Positions 19,573 to 30,198 of a stretch of DNA of 35,884 bases are shown in pieces. The stretch comes from Chromera velia (taxonomy: Eukaryota > Sar > Chromeraceae): assembly GCA_018398765.1 (NCBI GenBank), contig JAHBMJ010001074.1, forward strand, positions 1 to 35,884, read 5' to 3'. Under the pieces are notes generated by a model. That model had not been told where the DNA came from. It did no database searches and saw only the letters and a program-made list of their open reading frames with translations. The position numbers and the translations under genes were made by a program. Each line of letters begins with the position of its first letter. The stretch's first letter is position 1.

Positions 19573-19863
19573 CTACCCCAGACTGCTCACCCTCTTCTTG
19601 AAGTAACTTGTGTAGACCTTTGGGGCATCCTTCAGGCCGTAAACAGCCCTCAGAATGCGAACGAAGACGCCGGCACGGAGACCGGGATAGACCTCTACAG
19701 GGAGGTCGGACGGAAGGCGCAGCCACACTGCGTCTTTCATAGGCGCCTGTAGGAACGCAGTTAACACGTCCATTTTGGTTGTCTGCAGACCTTTTGAGAC
19801 GGCCCAGAGGAAGGCAACTCTAGTCAAACTTGCGTCTGCTATGCCAGAGTAGGTTTCAAGCAC
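19573..19863 (-). pseudogene. copia-type reverse transcriptase, first half, truncated
   Basis: A 96-codon frame reads SLTRVAFLWAVSKGLQTTKM, DVLTAFLQAPMKDAVWLRLP and RAVYGLKDAPKVYTSYFKK, closely matching copia reverse transcriptase (KMDVKTAFL and YGLKQ.PR.W in the family). It ends at a TAG and continues in another frame at 19562, so a frameshift separates the halves. Upstream (above 19866) the similarity stops abruptly at AT-rich DNA. Integrase and gag are not seen, so the element is 5'-truncated. Confidence 0.8.
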
Positions 19864-19869
19864 CGACTA

Positions 19870-20560
19870 ATCACGAGAGTCTTAGAACCAAATAAAAGTC
19901 TATCAAAAGGAATACACTTTCACAATTGATGTACTTTCATAATTAACAAACTTTGTAGGGAGTACTGTAGACTCGAGTACGTATGAAATGCAACTTTGTA
20001 GAAAAAGAAAAGAAAGAATCGATTGGAAACTTTATGCCGTCTTCACCTCGGATTGACAGAATTAAATCCCAAATCGAATTGACTTACCTTCTCAAAGAAT
20101 TGACTTGAAGTGACTTAAACCAACCTTCACTAACTTAAAACTTCAACAATATTGATTGAATACTCAATTGATATATTCGGCTCTCATTTTAATTCTACTA
20201 TTCTTCCGTTTCGACTTTTTCGGACCTCAGGCTACTAAATCCGGAGGAGCACGGAACACTAGTGTTCTTTCTTTCAACATAATTAATGATCAACTTTTGA
20301 ATGATCATAATATTGATCTAAATATTCGTAATATTTAATTCTTACATCATATAAATCATGTATTATATCAGTAAAGTACCGATATAATGATGACAAACCT
20401 AGCCTAATTAACGGTATATAACGGTGTTCTTGCTCCAGATTGTACACATGGTTTTGCTTTTAAAAAGCAGTATTCATACCTTCAGCTACTGACAGTGCAA
20501 AGAACTTTTGATCATCATCCTAATTGAGCATTCACCCTTCTTCCTTTTGAGCACCTCCAG
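19870..20560. other. AT-rich region without gene
   Basis: AT-rich sequence with short frames only. It borders the truncated end of the reverse transcriptase relic. No repeat or domain recognised. Confidence 0.45.
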
Positions 20561-21411
20561 GATCTCTCGTCCGTTTCACCCCTGATGCACTTCTGCTGGG
20601 TACCTGCAGAGGCGCTTCTGCAGAGGCTTGCTGGACAATTGGGAGCGCTGGTGGGATTCTGTCAGCCGTAGGGTGGGTATGGGAGCCGAGCTGCGATTGC
20701 GCAGTCTGTGCTCCCTTTCTATCTGCTTGCTGAACAGGTGTTTCTCGACCGTTCCCTCCCGCTACTCCTGGTTGCGGTGTCTTCTGCGTTGTGTTTCTCT
20801 TCTTTCTGTGAACCTTCGATGTCAGATGTTGGGCCCATTCGCACGGTCCGTTGCATTCTTTCTTGCACCGCTCGCACCAATATCTGCATCATGCATCGTT
20901 GTATGCACACACCATTCGGAAATAGGCTGTGATCAGAAGAGATTCGACTGACAGCAGAATCTTCCCAAGCGAAAAGTAACCGGAAGGGTGCCGGAAAACG
21001 AACACTCCGCACTCAAATGACACACAAACTTTTCCCAAATGTCCAGATTTCCATGACCTCTTTCCCGCCTCCCTGCCGAAAGTCCATCTCTCTCTTAGAC
21101 TACTTACTTTTGCCAGGGTCTGCTTTCTGCTTCTCGTCTGAGGGCCTCCTCTCTCTGTCTTCTTCCACTCGGTACTCTCCCCGAGTCGTCCCGTGTCGCT
21201 GTGGTGTGGTTGTCGTTTTTCGTTCGTGTTTGCAAACAGAGACGCAGAAAGAAGAAAAATCGGATCCATGCAGCAATCAATGAACGGCAGTCGAGAAAAA
21301 CAGAAGGGAAGAAAATACGTGGGGATGGATCCATTCGGCCGTGCAGAGAATGTAGAGATGCGTAACAGTCTCCCTGCCTCCTCCCTTCTTCCCCTTGTCT
21401 CCTCTTCCCTT
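20561..21411. other. GC-normal region with open segments, gene unresolved
   Basis: Codon usage recovers here. A minus-strand stretch at about 20580-20750 (KHLFSKQIEREHRLRNRSS and onward to a stop) has good third-position G/C. The plus strand is also open over 20628-20951. Neither shows a known domain. It may hold a terminal exon of the neighbouring tRNA-modification gene or of another gene. Confidence 0.25.
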
Positions 21412-21582
21412 TCAGAGAAACGCTTGCAGTTTTTGGCGTAGGTGCAACCATTCTGACATCAATTCCTAGACAGAAACAGACACAGATTCACAGGAAGGGA
21501 AATTCAACATTTCATCCTTCCATCAATGATCCGAGCGGACAAAAAGGCACCTCTCATATACATGCAAGACATACGCACAAGT

Positions 21583-21622
<40 letters not shown>

Positions 21623-24606
21623 GGGGGGGGGGGAGAAAAACATGCACGCATGTCCCTGGAGAAAGCCCAAACGACTGACCGAATGAACAGCACAGCCAGG
21701 GACCTCCAACTGCTGCTGCAGCTTCAGGACCCTCCTTGAAGAATGCTGCAGGCAGCAGAGGGAGCATCAATCACCACCGAAGCACGAACTTAAAAAAAAA
21801 CATCACGCTTGATCATGGTGCTAAAAATGTAAATGTAAAAGAATTCACACAGAAAGAACTCCAGCTGCAGTTGCAGCCCCGGCCAGACTTGTCCAAAGAG
21901 TGTTCTGATAAAGGCAGGGAGTAGCAGGTCAGTAACATGCCTTGTTGACCAAACAGGGGAAAGAGATTCAAACAAAGCGCGTCAAACTCCAAGCGTACAA
22001 AAAAAAAGAAAAAGATGTTGATTATTTTGCTTGCTTGCGTAAACCATTTCTGTTGTGAACAGGAAACATTTCCTTCCTGAGCCTACGACCCCGTTTCTAT
22101 ATGTTTGCGGTATTACTGCTCTTCTCAGGCCTCTTTTCTGTCCTGTCCATCTGTGTGACTGTGCCTGGAGGTCACGTGGACTCACCGATGGCGCATGACA
22201 CTGCGGGATTCGCAACCCTCTGCTTCCACCTCTTCTCTTTCTTCTCCTTCTCACGCTTTCTCGACTCCTTTTCTGTGTCTTTTTCGTCTCCACTCCTGCA
22301 GCTACCCTTTGACGTCTCAACACTGTGTGCAGCTCCATTCTCTTCGTTTTGCGTATGACCCCCCGGATCCACTTCCGCCCCTTCTTCTGCTGCGTCATCT
22401 TCTTGTTCGATCACTGCATGCATCCGTACAGGCAAGAAAAAAAGGAATCTTCCAATGGTTCCCTCACGCGAGCAAAACAAAAGAGCAAGGGTCTGTACAG
22501 TCAAAAGCTGCTCAGCCATTCCTTGAGTGACTGAAAGTGGCAGGACAACCACAAAGAAGCGAGCCGATGGAAGCACAGATGGAAGAACACGGACGCGGAA
22601 GAGCGAAAGAGACGTCAAAGCGGAAAGGAAACAACACAAAACACAAATTGGTGAAGCGACAACGCACAGAAAGGCACACGCACCTCCTGAGTCAAACCGG
22701 AAAGCCACTCCAACGGCAGTTGTGGTAGAGGAAGAGGAAGAGGAGGAAGATCCCCCAGAAGTCTCGTGAGAACTCGCCGCTGCAGCCGCGCGGCATCCAT
22801 CTGATGGATTTTCTTTCTCTCCCCCTTCTCCTGCTCCCCCCCCGTTTGCATTCTGTCTAACGCCACCTTCTGTCATTCCTTCCAACTGCCCTCCTTCCCC
22901 CCTCTGCTCCCCTTCTAATTCCACTTCTTTTCCTTTTCCCGGCACGAACAGAGGCACAAGTTTTGAGAGCACGAAGGCCCTCTGGCGCTTTGCGTACTCG
23001 ACACTTGCTCTCGTGACCTCCTCGACGCATCTTCTCTCATCGACACCGTCTGCTCAGAGGAAGCAGAGAAAGCAGATTCAGTTCAGAAGCAGAATTCGGG
23101 GTTGGTTGACTTCTGGACCGACACTAAAGACGGGAAGGATGTAAACCTCCGCACCCGTCCAGGAAATGGAACTCAAAGTGTGACAAAGGGAGGTAGAAGG
23201 TTCAACGTCTCTTCTCTCTTCGGTTTCTTCTTGTTCACATCTCTAAAGGGGCCCATCCCACTCAATCACCCGATGCACGTAGAGCGAATTCCGTTTGAAA
23301 TGAGCGCTTTCATGAAGACCCCGGGACAGTCTTCACGGGATTGTATACAGCATTGCCCGGATTCATGGCATGAAAGAAAAGGGGAGATGGAAACACTCAC
23401 AAAAGGGCAACGACGACACGTGCACAAGGACTGAGAGTCACAAACGCTGCAAACCTTCATCAAACGGAAGAGGTGCGAGTTGTTGCAGTCTCTTCTCTCC
23501 CCCATCCCCCCCTTTCCCTGCAGCCCCGCATTCCCTCATCACGTCTCCCTCAGCATCCACCATCTCCTCGTCTTCTCCCTCCTCCCACCGTCCTCTCTTA
23601 GCGACTCCTTGCTCGCCCCCCTCAAGGCTCTCGGCTCTTTTCTTCAAAAGCGGCAGGAACTCTTTATATCCTGCAACACGGAAGGCTCTTTTCTTCAGAA
23701 GCGGCAGAAACTCTTTGTATCCTGCAACATGGAAGGCTCTTTTCTTCAAAAGCGGCAGGAACTCTTTGTATCCTGCAACGGAAGGCTCTTTTCTTCAAAA
23801 GCGGCAGGAACTCTTTGTATCCTCCAACATGGAAGGCTCTTTTCTTCAAAAGCGGCAGGAACTCTTTGTATCCTGCAACATGGAAGGCTCTTTTCTTCAA
23901 AAGCGGCAGGAACTCTTTGTATCCTGCAACACATCCGAAGCAGAACTCTGGGCAAAGTTGAGATAGAGGCAGGGGGACAGAGAGAGCAGGAGAGCCAAGC
24001 CAAGCTCTTACAAACATCGAGGAGACTTCTCTCCCAAGGGGAAAAGAACAAATGACAGCAGTACCCAATCGAGGTATTCTGCTCAGGATCGGTCAGTTGA
24101 GAGTCTTCTTTTCGGATCCCAAAAGGCTGCACAGCAGCATGCAAATAACAGCCTCGCAAAGAAGTACCAAAGAGAGAAAATAGATACAAAGAAAGAGAGC
24201 ATGAAGACTGCATGCCCGACCGATGCCCTGAAGGATTCCTCTTCCCTCCACCACATTCCCCTTTGTCCACAGACGTTCCAACAAAGCGATCTCTTCCAGC
24301 AACCCTTCCTGCACAATATCCGCGCACGTGCAAACACTTCTAAGAGCATGTCTGTGAAAAGAGAGTCACGATGAGATGAGAGAATTCGAGTGGAGTGGAA
24401 GCAAAAAGACAAAGGGCGCAGAAAGTGATCGGACGAGAGAGACTCATCGAATTAATGCGAAAAGAACGAAAAAGGAGAGCAGAACAAAAGATCCGAAAGC
24501 AAGGCCTGGATCTTTGATCTCTTCGCTCAATGCGATCACAGAGAGCTTCCTTCCTTCCTTCCTTCCTTCAAAATTTCGTCTAGTCCTCCCGAGAAAACAC
24601 AGACGC

Positions 24607-24649
<43 letters not shown>

Positions 24650-26141
24650 CCTTCATCATCCCCTCGGCCCTCCCCCTCAGTCTTCTGTTCAAAATCTGAG
24701 AGCCGCAGTCTAACCAGAAGAGACAGCTCTGGTATCTGCACGAAGAATTAGGGGAGGAGAGAAGGGGGGAAGGACAACAAGGAATGACGGCGAGTCCTTA
24801 CTGCTGCCTTCACCTGCCTCTCAACTGAAAGGGAATATTTCCGCTTTCCTTCAATGGGCCTACGCGTCTTCGGACTGAGTCAGGGCAGCACTTTCCGCTC
24901 TATGGGCCCAGAAAGACATTTTGAGATAGATAGAGAGACAGATAGATAGATTGATAGATAAAGCTAGAGAGATAAATAGAGAGAGAGAGAGAGAGAAAGG
25001 GAGAGAGGTAAATAGATAGATAAATGGGAGGAAGAAAGGATGCACAAAGACGGTTCTCAGTTTCTCACAGAGCTGGACTCACTTCAAGTTTCCTTTTTTG
25101 AGTCCCTCCTTCCGTCGCTTCTCGGCATCAGTCACGCTCTCCCCAGTCTCGTTCAACACCTGTGCAAGCAAGTGCAATGCAGTCACTCACATCGAATTCA
25201 CAGAGCAGCCCCACCATTCAAACGGGAAAGCAAAGACAAGAGCACGCGACATCAAAACCATTTTGCTCTTTCTGCATCAACGCAGAATCACACGGAGTGT
25301 CAGACAGACAGAGAAACAGACACACACACAAAAAGACAAAAACCCGCATCAGAATGGCCAGCCGTCCAAGAGAAAAACAAGTCAGCCGTCCACCAGCCGA
25401 TACGCACGCAACCCAAACAGAAGTAGATGACCGAGGACCCCCCAAAAGGACCAACTCGCAGACACACGAAGAAAACAACTTCACAGGACCAAAGATAGAA
25501 ACATCTAGGAGAAACACTGAAGGATATAGAACGAAACCAAGACCCCCCAAAACAGACACGCACACACCTGGAGGGATCTGATCAATCTTCTGCAGAAAGA
25601 AGTCGAAGCGTCAAAGCACAGAGTGGACATGTGTACGAGAGAGCAATCAAAGTGTACAAGAGAAAAGGAAGTAGTCACTACTATGCTTAAGAGAAATGCC
25701 TGTAATCTGCATAATTTCTGGAAAAACATGTCCAAGAAGGAAACAGAACAGCCGAGACAAAGAGCAAACGTTGGCAACAGAGATCGCTGGTGGGGTGGAA
25801 GCGACGCAGAGAGCAAGAACGAATGGAAACAGAAAGTTGTGTATGCGAGAACATGACAGCGCACACGCGCACGTACGTGAGTTTGTGTGTTTGCACTACG
25901 ATGGTGTCTGTCATCTGATGGATAGAACGGATTCGCGTACCTTCGATCATTCGGATGAAGCTTTGCCGCCTGCAGGCCAGGAAGGACCGACGCACAACGC
26001 AGAACAAAGAAAGAGGAAGAAAGAAAGACTTCAATCACAGGGGAGATCGAAATTTCCCCTCCTCTGTCTGGCCTTCCCATTGCATGGCGTCACACCACAT
26101 GTGGGGAGCTGAGTAGAGAGACAGCTTTCCGTGTCACTCTT

Positions 26142-26175
<34 letters not shown>

Positions 26176-26859
26176 TGTATCGTTGCTGCGAGTGTCCCAA
26201 ACTTTGCTTTGAGGCATTCATCCCAAACTTTGCTTTGAGGCATTCATCCCAAACTTTGCTTTGAGGCATTCATCCCAAACTTTGCTTTGAGGCATTCATC
26301 ATCCGTCCGTCCGTCCGTCCGTCCATCCGTCCGTCGACTTGTTCATGCATTGTTCCTCTTTTCGCCACATTCACGGAAGATCCCTCGTTTCTTTCCTGTT
26401 TCTTGTCGACTGACGTACCTACTCACCCTCTGGGGGTCTCTCTCCTTCAACATCTCCAGAAGAGCAGCGTCATCGAGGGCCTCAAGATCCAGATCCCCCC
26501 CCAGCCATGCACAGCCAGGCGAGGGCCCCATAATCGAATTGCAGAAGGAGGAAGAAGACGAAGAAGAGGAAGACGAGGAAGAGGAAGAGGGGAAGGATTC
26601 GTCACCCTTTTCTTCGTCTTCTTCTTCCTCTCCTTCGTGCCCTTGCTCTTCCCCTTCCAGCTGCATCCCCCCTCATGCAGCACACAAACAGCAGGCCGGA
26701 AGGAAACATGACCTCAGCAAGAGCAGAAAAGGTCAAGAATGAGGCCAACAGAGCGTCTGACCGCAATAATTCAACTTCGCACGACTGTTCTGGGAAAGAA
26801 GGAAACGAAGAGCTACGAAAACAACTGAAATTTCTTTGCCGAATGCACACACACACTTT

Positions 26860-26915
<56 letters not shown>

Positions 26916-28139
26916 GAGAGAGAGGGAGGGAGGGAACGAGGGTGGGTGAGGGAGACAGAAGAGAAGCACAGATGCCAACGAAGATGCAAAAACAAAAAAA
27001 AGCAGGTGACAGACAGACCGAAAGACAGGGGGGCAGAGGGAAAGAGAGATGAGAGACGGAGGAGGACACAGAAAAGGAAAGGAAGCAAATGGACAGAAAG
27101 AAAGAAAGAAGGACAAGCAAGCCCACCAGAGTAATCAGAGAGAGCATCCACATCACGGTTCCCCCAACGACAACAGGACAGACGCCCTTGCCGTGGAGCT
27201 CCTTGATCTGTTCAGGAGAGAGAGTCCAGCGCAGGGGATTTGTGACACCTAGTTTCTTCATGCGAATCAAACATCTTCATTTTGCAAAGGCGTCTTACAA
27301 GACTAGAAAAAAACGGTTCTTCCTGATCTTCATCCATCCATTTCACAAAGGCGAATCGGTGCCGTGTCTTCCCCGTTTCGTTCTTCCCATCGTAGTCGTC
27401 TGTCTTGTCGAGTGTGTCGATATATCGACTGATGAAAATTCTTCCCTTCCCATGCATTCGCTTCCCTTCGCTTTCCACTGCAATTGTGGAATCCTGAAAC
27501 CTTCCAACGAAAACAAAGAGAGCGCATCGTCTTCCTGCCAGTCCGAATGTTCGTCGAACAAAGTCTGAAGGGCTTGAAGCAGGAGAAGAATTCCTTCTTT
27601 GGGGAATTCATCCGCTTTTATGCATATGTTCAGATATGTATAAGTACACATATGAAAACCAACCTTTGCTTGTGCCTCTTCGAGGAACCTCTTCAGATTG
27701 TAAGCATCTTCTGGCTGACAGATGTCCAACAGATGGTGCGTTGCTCTCCGTCTCTCCTCCTCGTTTGCTTTTGCACTCCCCACAGAAAAGGAAGAGTACA
27801 CCTTCACAACGATAGACAAAAGGATACTATGAGAAAAGATCCAGTCTGAGAGGAAAGGGAAGAAAACATGGAGAGCTGAAGCAATCTGGAGGGAATGGGG
27901 GGGGTTCCTTTCGTGGGGGGGAATCGTTGGACAGAACAATCAATGCTGTCATACATGCATGCATGCATGCATCCGGGCAATCACAACCGTTTGCTCACTC
28001 AACGAAAAAGAGTTACAGCTCTAAAAATGACGGATCAATTGGTTTTCAATAATTCTTGGTAGAGCGACGAGAGTAAGCCAACCCTGACCACCCGCGAACC
28101 CCGAGGCATGCACCCACGCATCAACAGGCGCGCGCGCAT

Positions 28140-28177
<38 letters not shown>

Positions 28178-28812
28178 TCATAGACGCACAGGCAGAAGGG
28201 AGAACAGACAGACGGACAAACCTGCATGGAGTCCCCGTTAATGACTTCCATTTTCAGACCGGCAGCTGCCACGGCCCCAGACTCACATAGGTCGACTGAG
28301 AGCTTTGTTTTCCCAGTGCCTGCATGTTGACGCAGATACGAGAGTGTTCAGCATCTTTTTCTGCCTCTCATTCACACGCAGGCTTTGCTTTTTTGCGTGG
28401 GACACGCAGAGAGACTTAGTAACTATGCGTAATTCCATGTACGTAATTTTCTGCTGTCTTTTCAAATTCCAGGAAATCTGCCGGTCCAGACTGTCTCTTT
28501 TCAGCAAACAAATCTTATGAGATCGATCCTGAACGCGCATGTCAAGGGGGGGAAATGCTCTCAAGCATCCGGACTCACAGAGAAGAAAACAGCTGGACAG
28601 GCGGACAGGCCGCAAGCAACGAGAAAAAGGGATGGACAGATGAACAGGCAGACCGACGGACCTGTGGCCCCAATAATGAAGAGCACTTTCAAGCGTTCTC
28701 GCTCAGTCTGCCCGTCTCCGTCTCCCTTGCGAAGACGACCTTGATCACCCAGTTCGCATCCCCCCAGCGCACCCTGTCCACCCCACCCAGGCCCGCCTTC
28801 GTCGTGCATCAT
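21412..28812 (-). CDS. TRIT1: tRNA dimethylallyltransferase (isopentenyl transferase), 15 exons
   Basis: The enzyme adds a dimethylallyl group to A37 of certain tRNAs. Exons: 28812-28662, 28319-28222, 27801-27664, 27207-27127, 26660-26427, 25969-25941, 25589-25568, 25159-25083, 24735-24651, 24308-24221, 23670-23455, 23049-22684, 22413-22186, 21745-21704, 21452-21412. All junctions are GT..AG and in phase, giving about 631 residues. Family motifs in order: P-loop VLFIIGATGTGKTKLSVDL (split by intron 1), EVINGDSMQVYSSFSVGSAK, THHLLDICQPEDAYNLKRF, CPVVVGGTVMWM, LHPNDRRRLIRSLQ, WLDC, EGLLEEIALLERLW, RGILQGIGYKEFLP, and CVEEVTRASVEYAKRQ. It exceeds typical lengths (about 300 bacterial, 400-470 eukaryotic) through an acidic/Ser-rich insert in exon 5 and a long charged C-terminal part. 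No organelle presequence is evident. The Met at 28812 is the first after an in-frame TGA. The last two short exons are phase-consistent but weakly supported. Confidence 0.9.
21581..21632. repeat. (CA)n followed by poly-G
   Basis: About 20 CA units followed by AGA and a run of G, in an intron near the 3' end of the tRNA dimethylallyltransferase gene. Confidence 0.95.
23629..23932 (-). repeat. Six tandem 51-bp copies of an exon start including its splice acceptor
   Basis: On the minus strand (gene sense) each unit begins at TTGCAG|GA and encodes GYKEFLPLLKKRAFHVA. Acceptor-defined exon starts fall at 23923, 23872, 23821, 23772, 23721 and 23670. Spacing is 51 bases everywhere except 49 between 23821 and 23772, caused by a missing AT at about 23779. 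Starting at 23670, 23721 or 23772 leaves the downstream frame open into the conserved exon 12. Starting at the other three gives a frameshift and a stop. One unit (23821) has TTGGAG instead of TTGCAG. GYKEF is the family's conserved IGYKEF motif. Confidence 0.92.
24546..24569. repeat. (TTCC)n run
   Basis: A short tetranucleotide run, CTTCCTTCC..., within an intron of the tRNA dimethylallyltransferase gene. Confidence 0.85.
24602..24650. repeat. (CA)n microsatellite abutting an exon
   Basis: A CA run that on the minus strand begins exactly at the donor of the exon at 24651-24735, so the intron starts with GTGTGTGCGTG. Confidence 0.95.
24922..25025. repeat. GATA/GAGA low-complexity tract
   Basis: About 100 bases of GATA and GA repeats in an intron of the tRNA dimethylallyltransferase gene. 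Confidence 0.9.
26139..26176. repeat. (CT)n(CG)n microsatellite
   Basis: A CT run followed by an alternating CG run, in the intron between the exons at 26427-26660 and 25941-25969. Confidence 0.95.
26196..26335. repeat. 26-bp tandem repeat, four identical copies, then (CCGT)n
   Basis: Perfect copies at 26196-26221, 26222-26247, 26248-26273 and 26274-26299 each begin CCCAAACTTTGCTTTGAGGC. They are followed by a CCGT tetranucleotide run with one CCAT variant. They are intronic in the tRNA dimethylallyltransferase gene. Unlike the other minisatellites here, the unit has no splice-acceptor-like motif in the gene sense. Confidence 0.95.
26862..26940. repeat. (CT)n(CA)n(GA)n compound microsatellite
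   Basis: Three dinucleotide runs in succession, passing into GGGA repeats, in an intron of the tRNA dimethylallyltransferase gene. Confidence 0.95.
28141..28177. repeat. (CA)n microsatellite
   Basis: A CA run in the second intron of the tRNA dimethylallyltransferase gene. Confidence 0.95.
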
Positions 28813-29762
28813 GACCGAAGTCTGTCAGCTCCTGTACCAAGGTCGCAGCACTTCACACACATGCGTCACAACTCGGAGACGGGAGGGCAGCAAAGTCAGT
28901 CAGATCTCGCGTGCACGGGAAGATCTGTCCAGGTTGCGCAATTGAATCATCGTCATGTGCGTACCGATTTGTATGTGCATCTCTTAATGAGGTCGTTGAC
29001 TGCACTAGCTGTGATCGCGAGTCTGCTCTCTGCTATAAGTGTCAGCCTGTATTTGATATTATTTGATCGATCGACAGCTCAGTGTCAGACAGAATGCATG
29101 CATGGAAGGCGAAGCCTAGCTTGCGGGGTGAAGCCGGGCGTTCAAACGACGGAAATCACGATCCGACGGGAAATATAGTCCTGGCCCCGGCGCGGCCTTT
29201 ACGGCACCAACGCGCCGAGCCGGGAACGTTAAATCCATCCCGCGCGGGTGAGAAAAAATAGTGGTCGCGGTTTTATCCGCCGCGCGCTCAGAAACGCTCA
29301 GAAAAATGCGTGAGTCAGAAAAGATATGTTGAGTAGTTGAAGAGGAGTTAAACGAAGGAGAAAAGACGATAGTCCGTTCTGACAGTTCCGTCGAACGAAC
29401 CGGAAGAAGACGTTTCCGGTTCGAATCTAAGCGCACTCGTAAGAGCCCCCCAACCGAAAAGGTGGGGAGGTCTCAAGTTGAAAGACGGCAGTCATAAGAC
29501 CCCCAAAATTAGACGGAACACAACAGCCAAAAGAGGCTGCAGCATTCTCTCGTCAGTCCCCTCTTGAAAAAGCCTCCTCCTAGAGAGGTAAAAGAAGGGA
29601 CTAGGCAGAGGAGCAACTGGGCCGGGAAGCCTCTTCCAGTCGGCACAAAGGCAGAGGGATGCCACCTTAAGGTGAGCACCCTCTTCGCAATATAGCTACT
29701 GGATCTACAACAAGTGTTGCTCTTATATACTCCCTCGCTTCTCTTCCCTTGCTTATGTACAG
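28813..29762. other. Intergenic region, probably with divergent promoters
   Basis: It lies between the start of the minus-strand tRNA dimethylallyltransferase and the first recognised exon of a plus-strand gene. Around 29170-29290 it is CpG-rich (GGCGCGGCC, CGCGCCGAG, CCGCCGCGCGC). No open frame with a domain is seen. A weak GTGAGC donor near 29674 suggests an upstream exon of the plus-strand gene, but the phase does not fit. Confidence 0.4.
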
Positions 29763-30122
29763 GGTGGCATGAGGACAAGGAGCCCAATGAGCGTCGATTC
29801 GGCGTGTTGAAGACCGTTATAAAGGTCAGTAACCATGTTGGACATAAAATGATCCAACTCATGGAAGTCGGCGTCTCCTCACGTCTCGATCCTTAAAGTC
29901 GCCCTCACAATTTCTCACGCAGAGAGGGTCGACCACAGGATTGCGAACCTCTCACATTTTCCACCCATGCTACGTGCTTTGGTAGAAGGGGTGACAGTGA
30001 ATCACTGTGCATCCTTGTCTTCTGCCTGACTGCAGAGCGTCAGGAGATCCCGGGAAAGCGCTCCCCGCCCGTCCATGAGAGGGCAGCCCAGCTTCGGTAC
30101 ACGGGCCCCCACAAAAGGCAAG
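29763..30122 (+). CDS. Three short exons of an unrecognised plus-strand gene (partial)
   Basis: Exon A is 29763-29824, after a strong pyrimidine tract and TACAG, encoding WHEDKEPNERRFGVLKTVIK and followed by GTCAGT. Exon B is 29925-29981 (or to 29990), RVDHRIANLSHFPPMLRAL, ending at GTAGAA or GTGACA. Exon C is 30038-30122, RQEIPGKRSPPVHERAAQLR and onward to a GTGAGG donor. With the AG-AG acceptors chosen, all three join in phase 0. Third positions favour G/C, which supports coding. No domain is recognised. The next intron enters the 48-bp array, so the remainder of the gene is either within or beyond it. Start and end are not seen. Confidence 0.45.
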
Positions 30123-30198
30123 GTGAGGTGGCATTTCCCCCCCCTAAAATGTGTTAACCGTCCACATCAACTAATGCAGCCGCAGTTTTGCATTCCTC

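Noticed and set aside
11906-20560. A complete LTR retrotransposon
   Set aside because: Only reverse transcriptase and RNase H fragments are visible; no gag, integrase, primer-binding site or matching terminal repeats were found by eye.
23438-24055. Independent repeat protein genes over the 51-bp array
   Set aside because: The array is the start of exon 11 of the tRNA dimethylallyltransferase on the minus strand. The plus-strand frames with SFLQKRQELFVSCN repeats are antisense shadows.
27310-27480. Extra exon encoding GRIFISRYIDTLDKTDDYDG in the tRNA dimethylallyltransferase gene
   Set aside because: It is open and follows an AG, but the flanking exons (27801-27664 and 27207-27127) join in phase and match the family without it, so I treat it as intronic.
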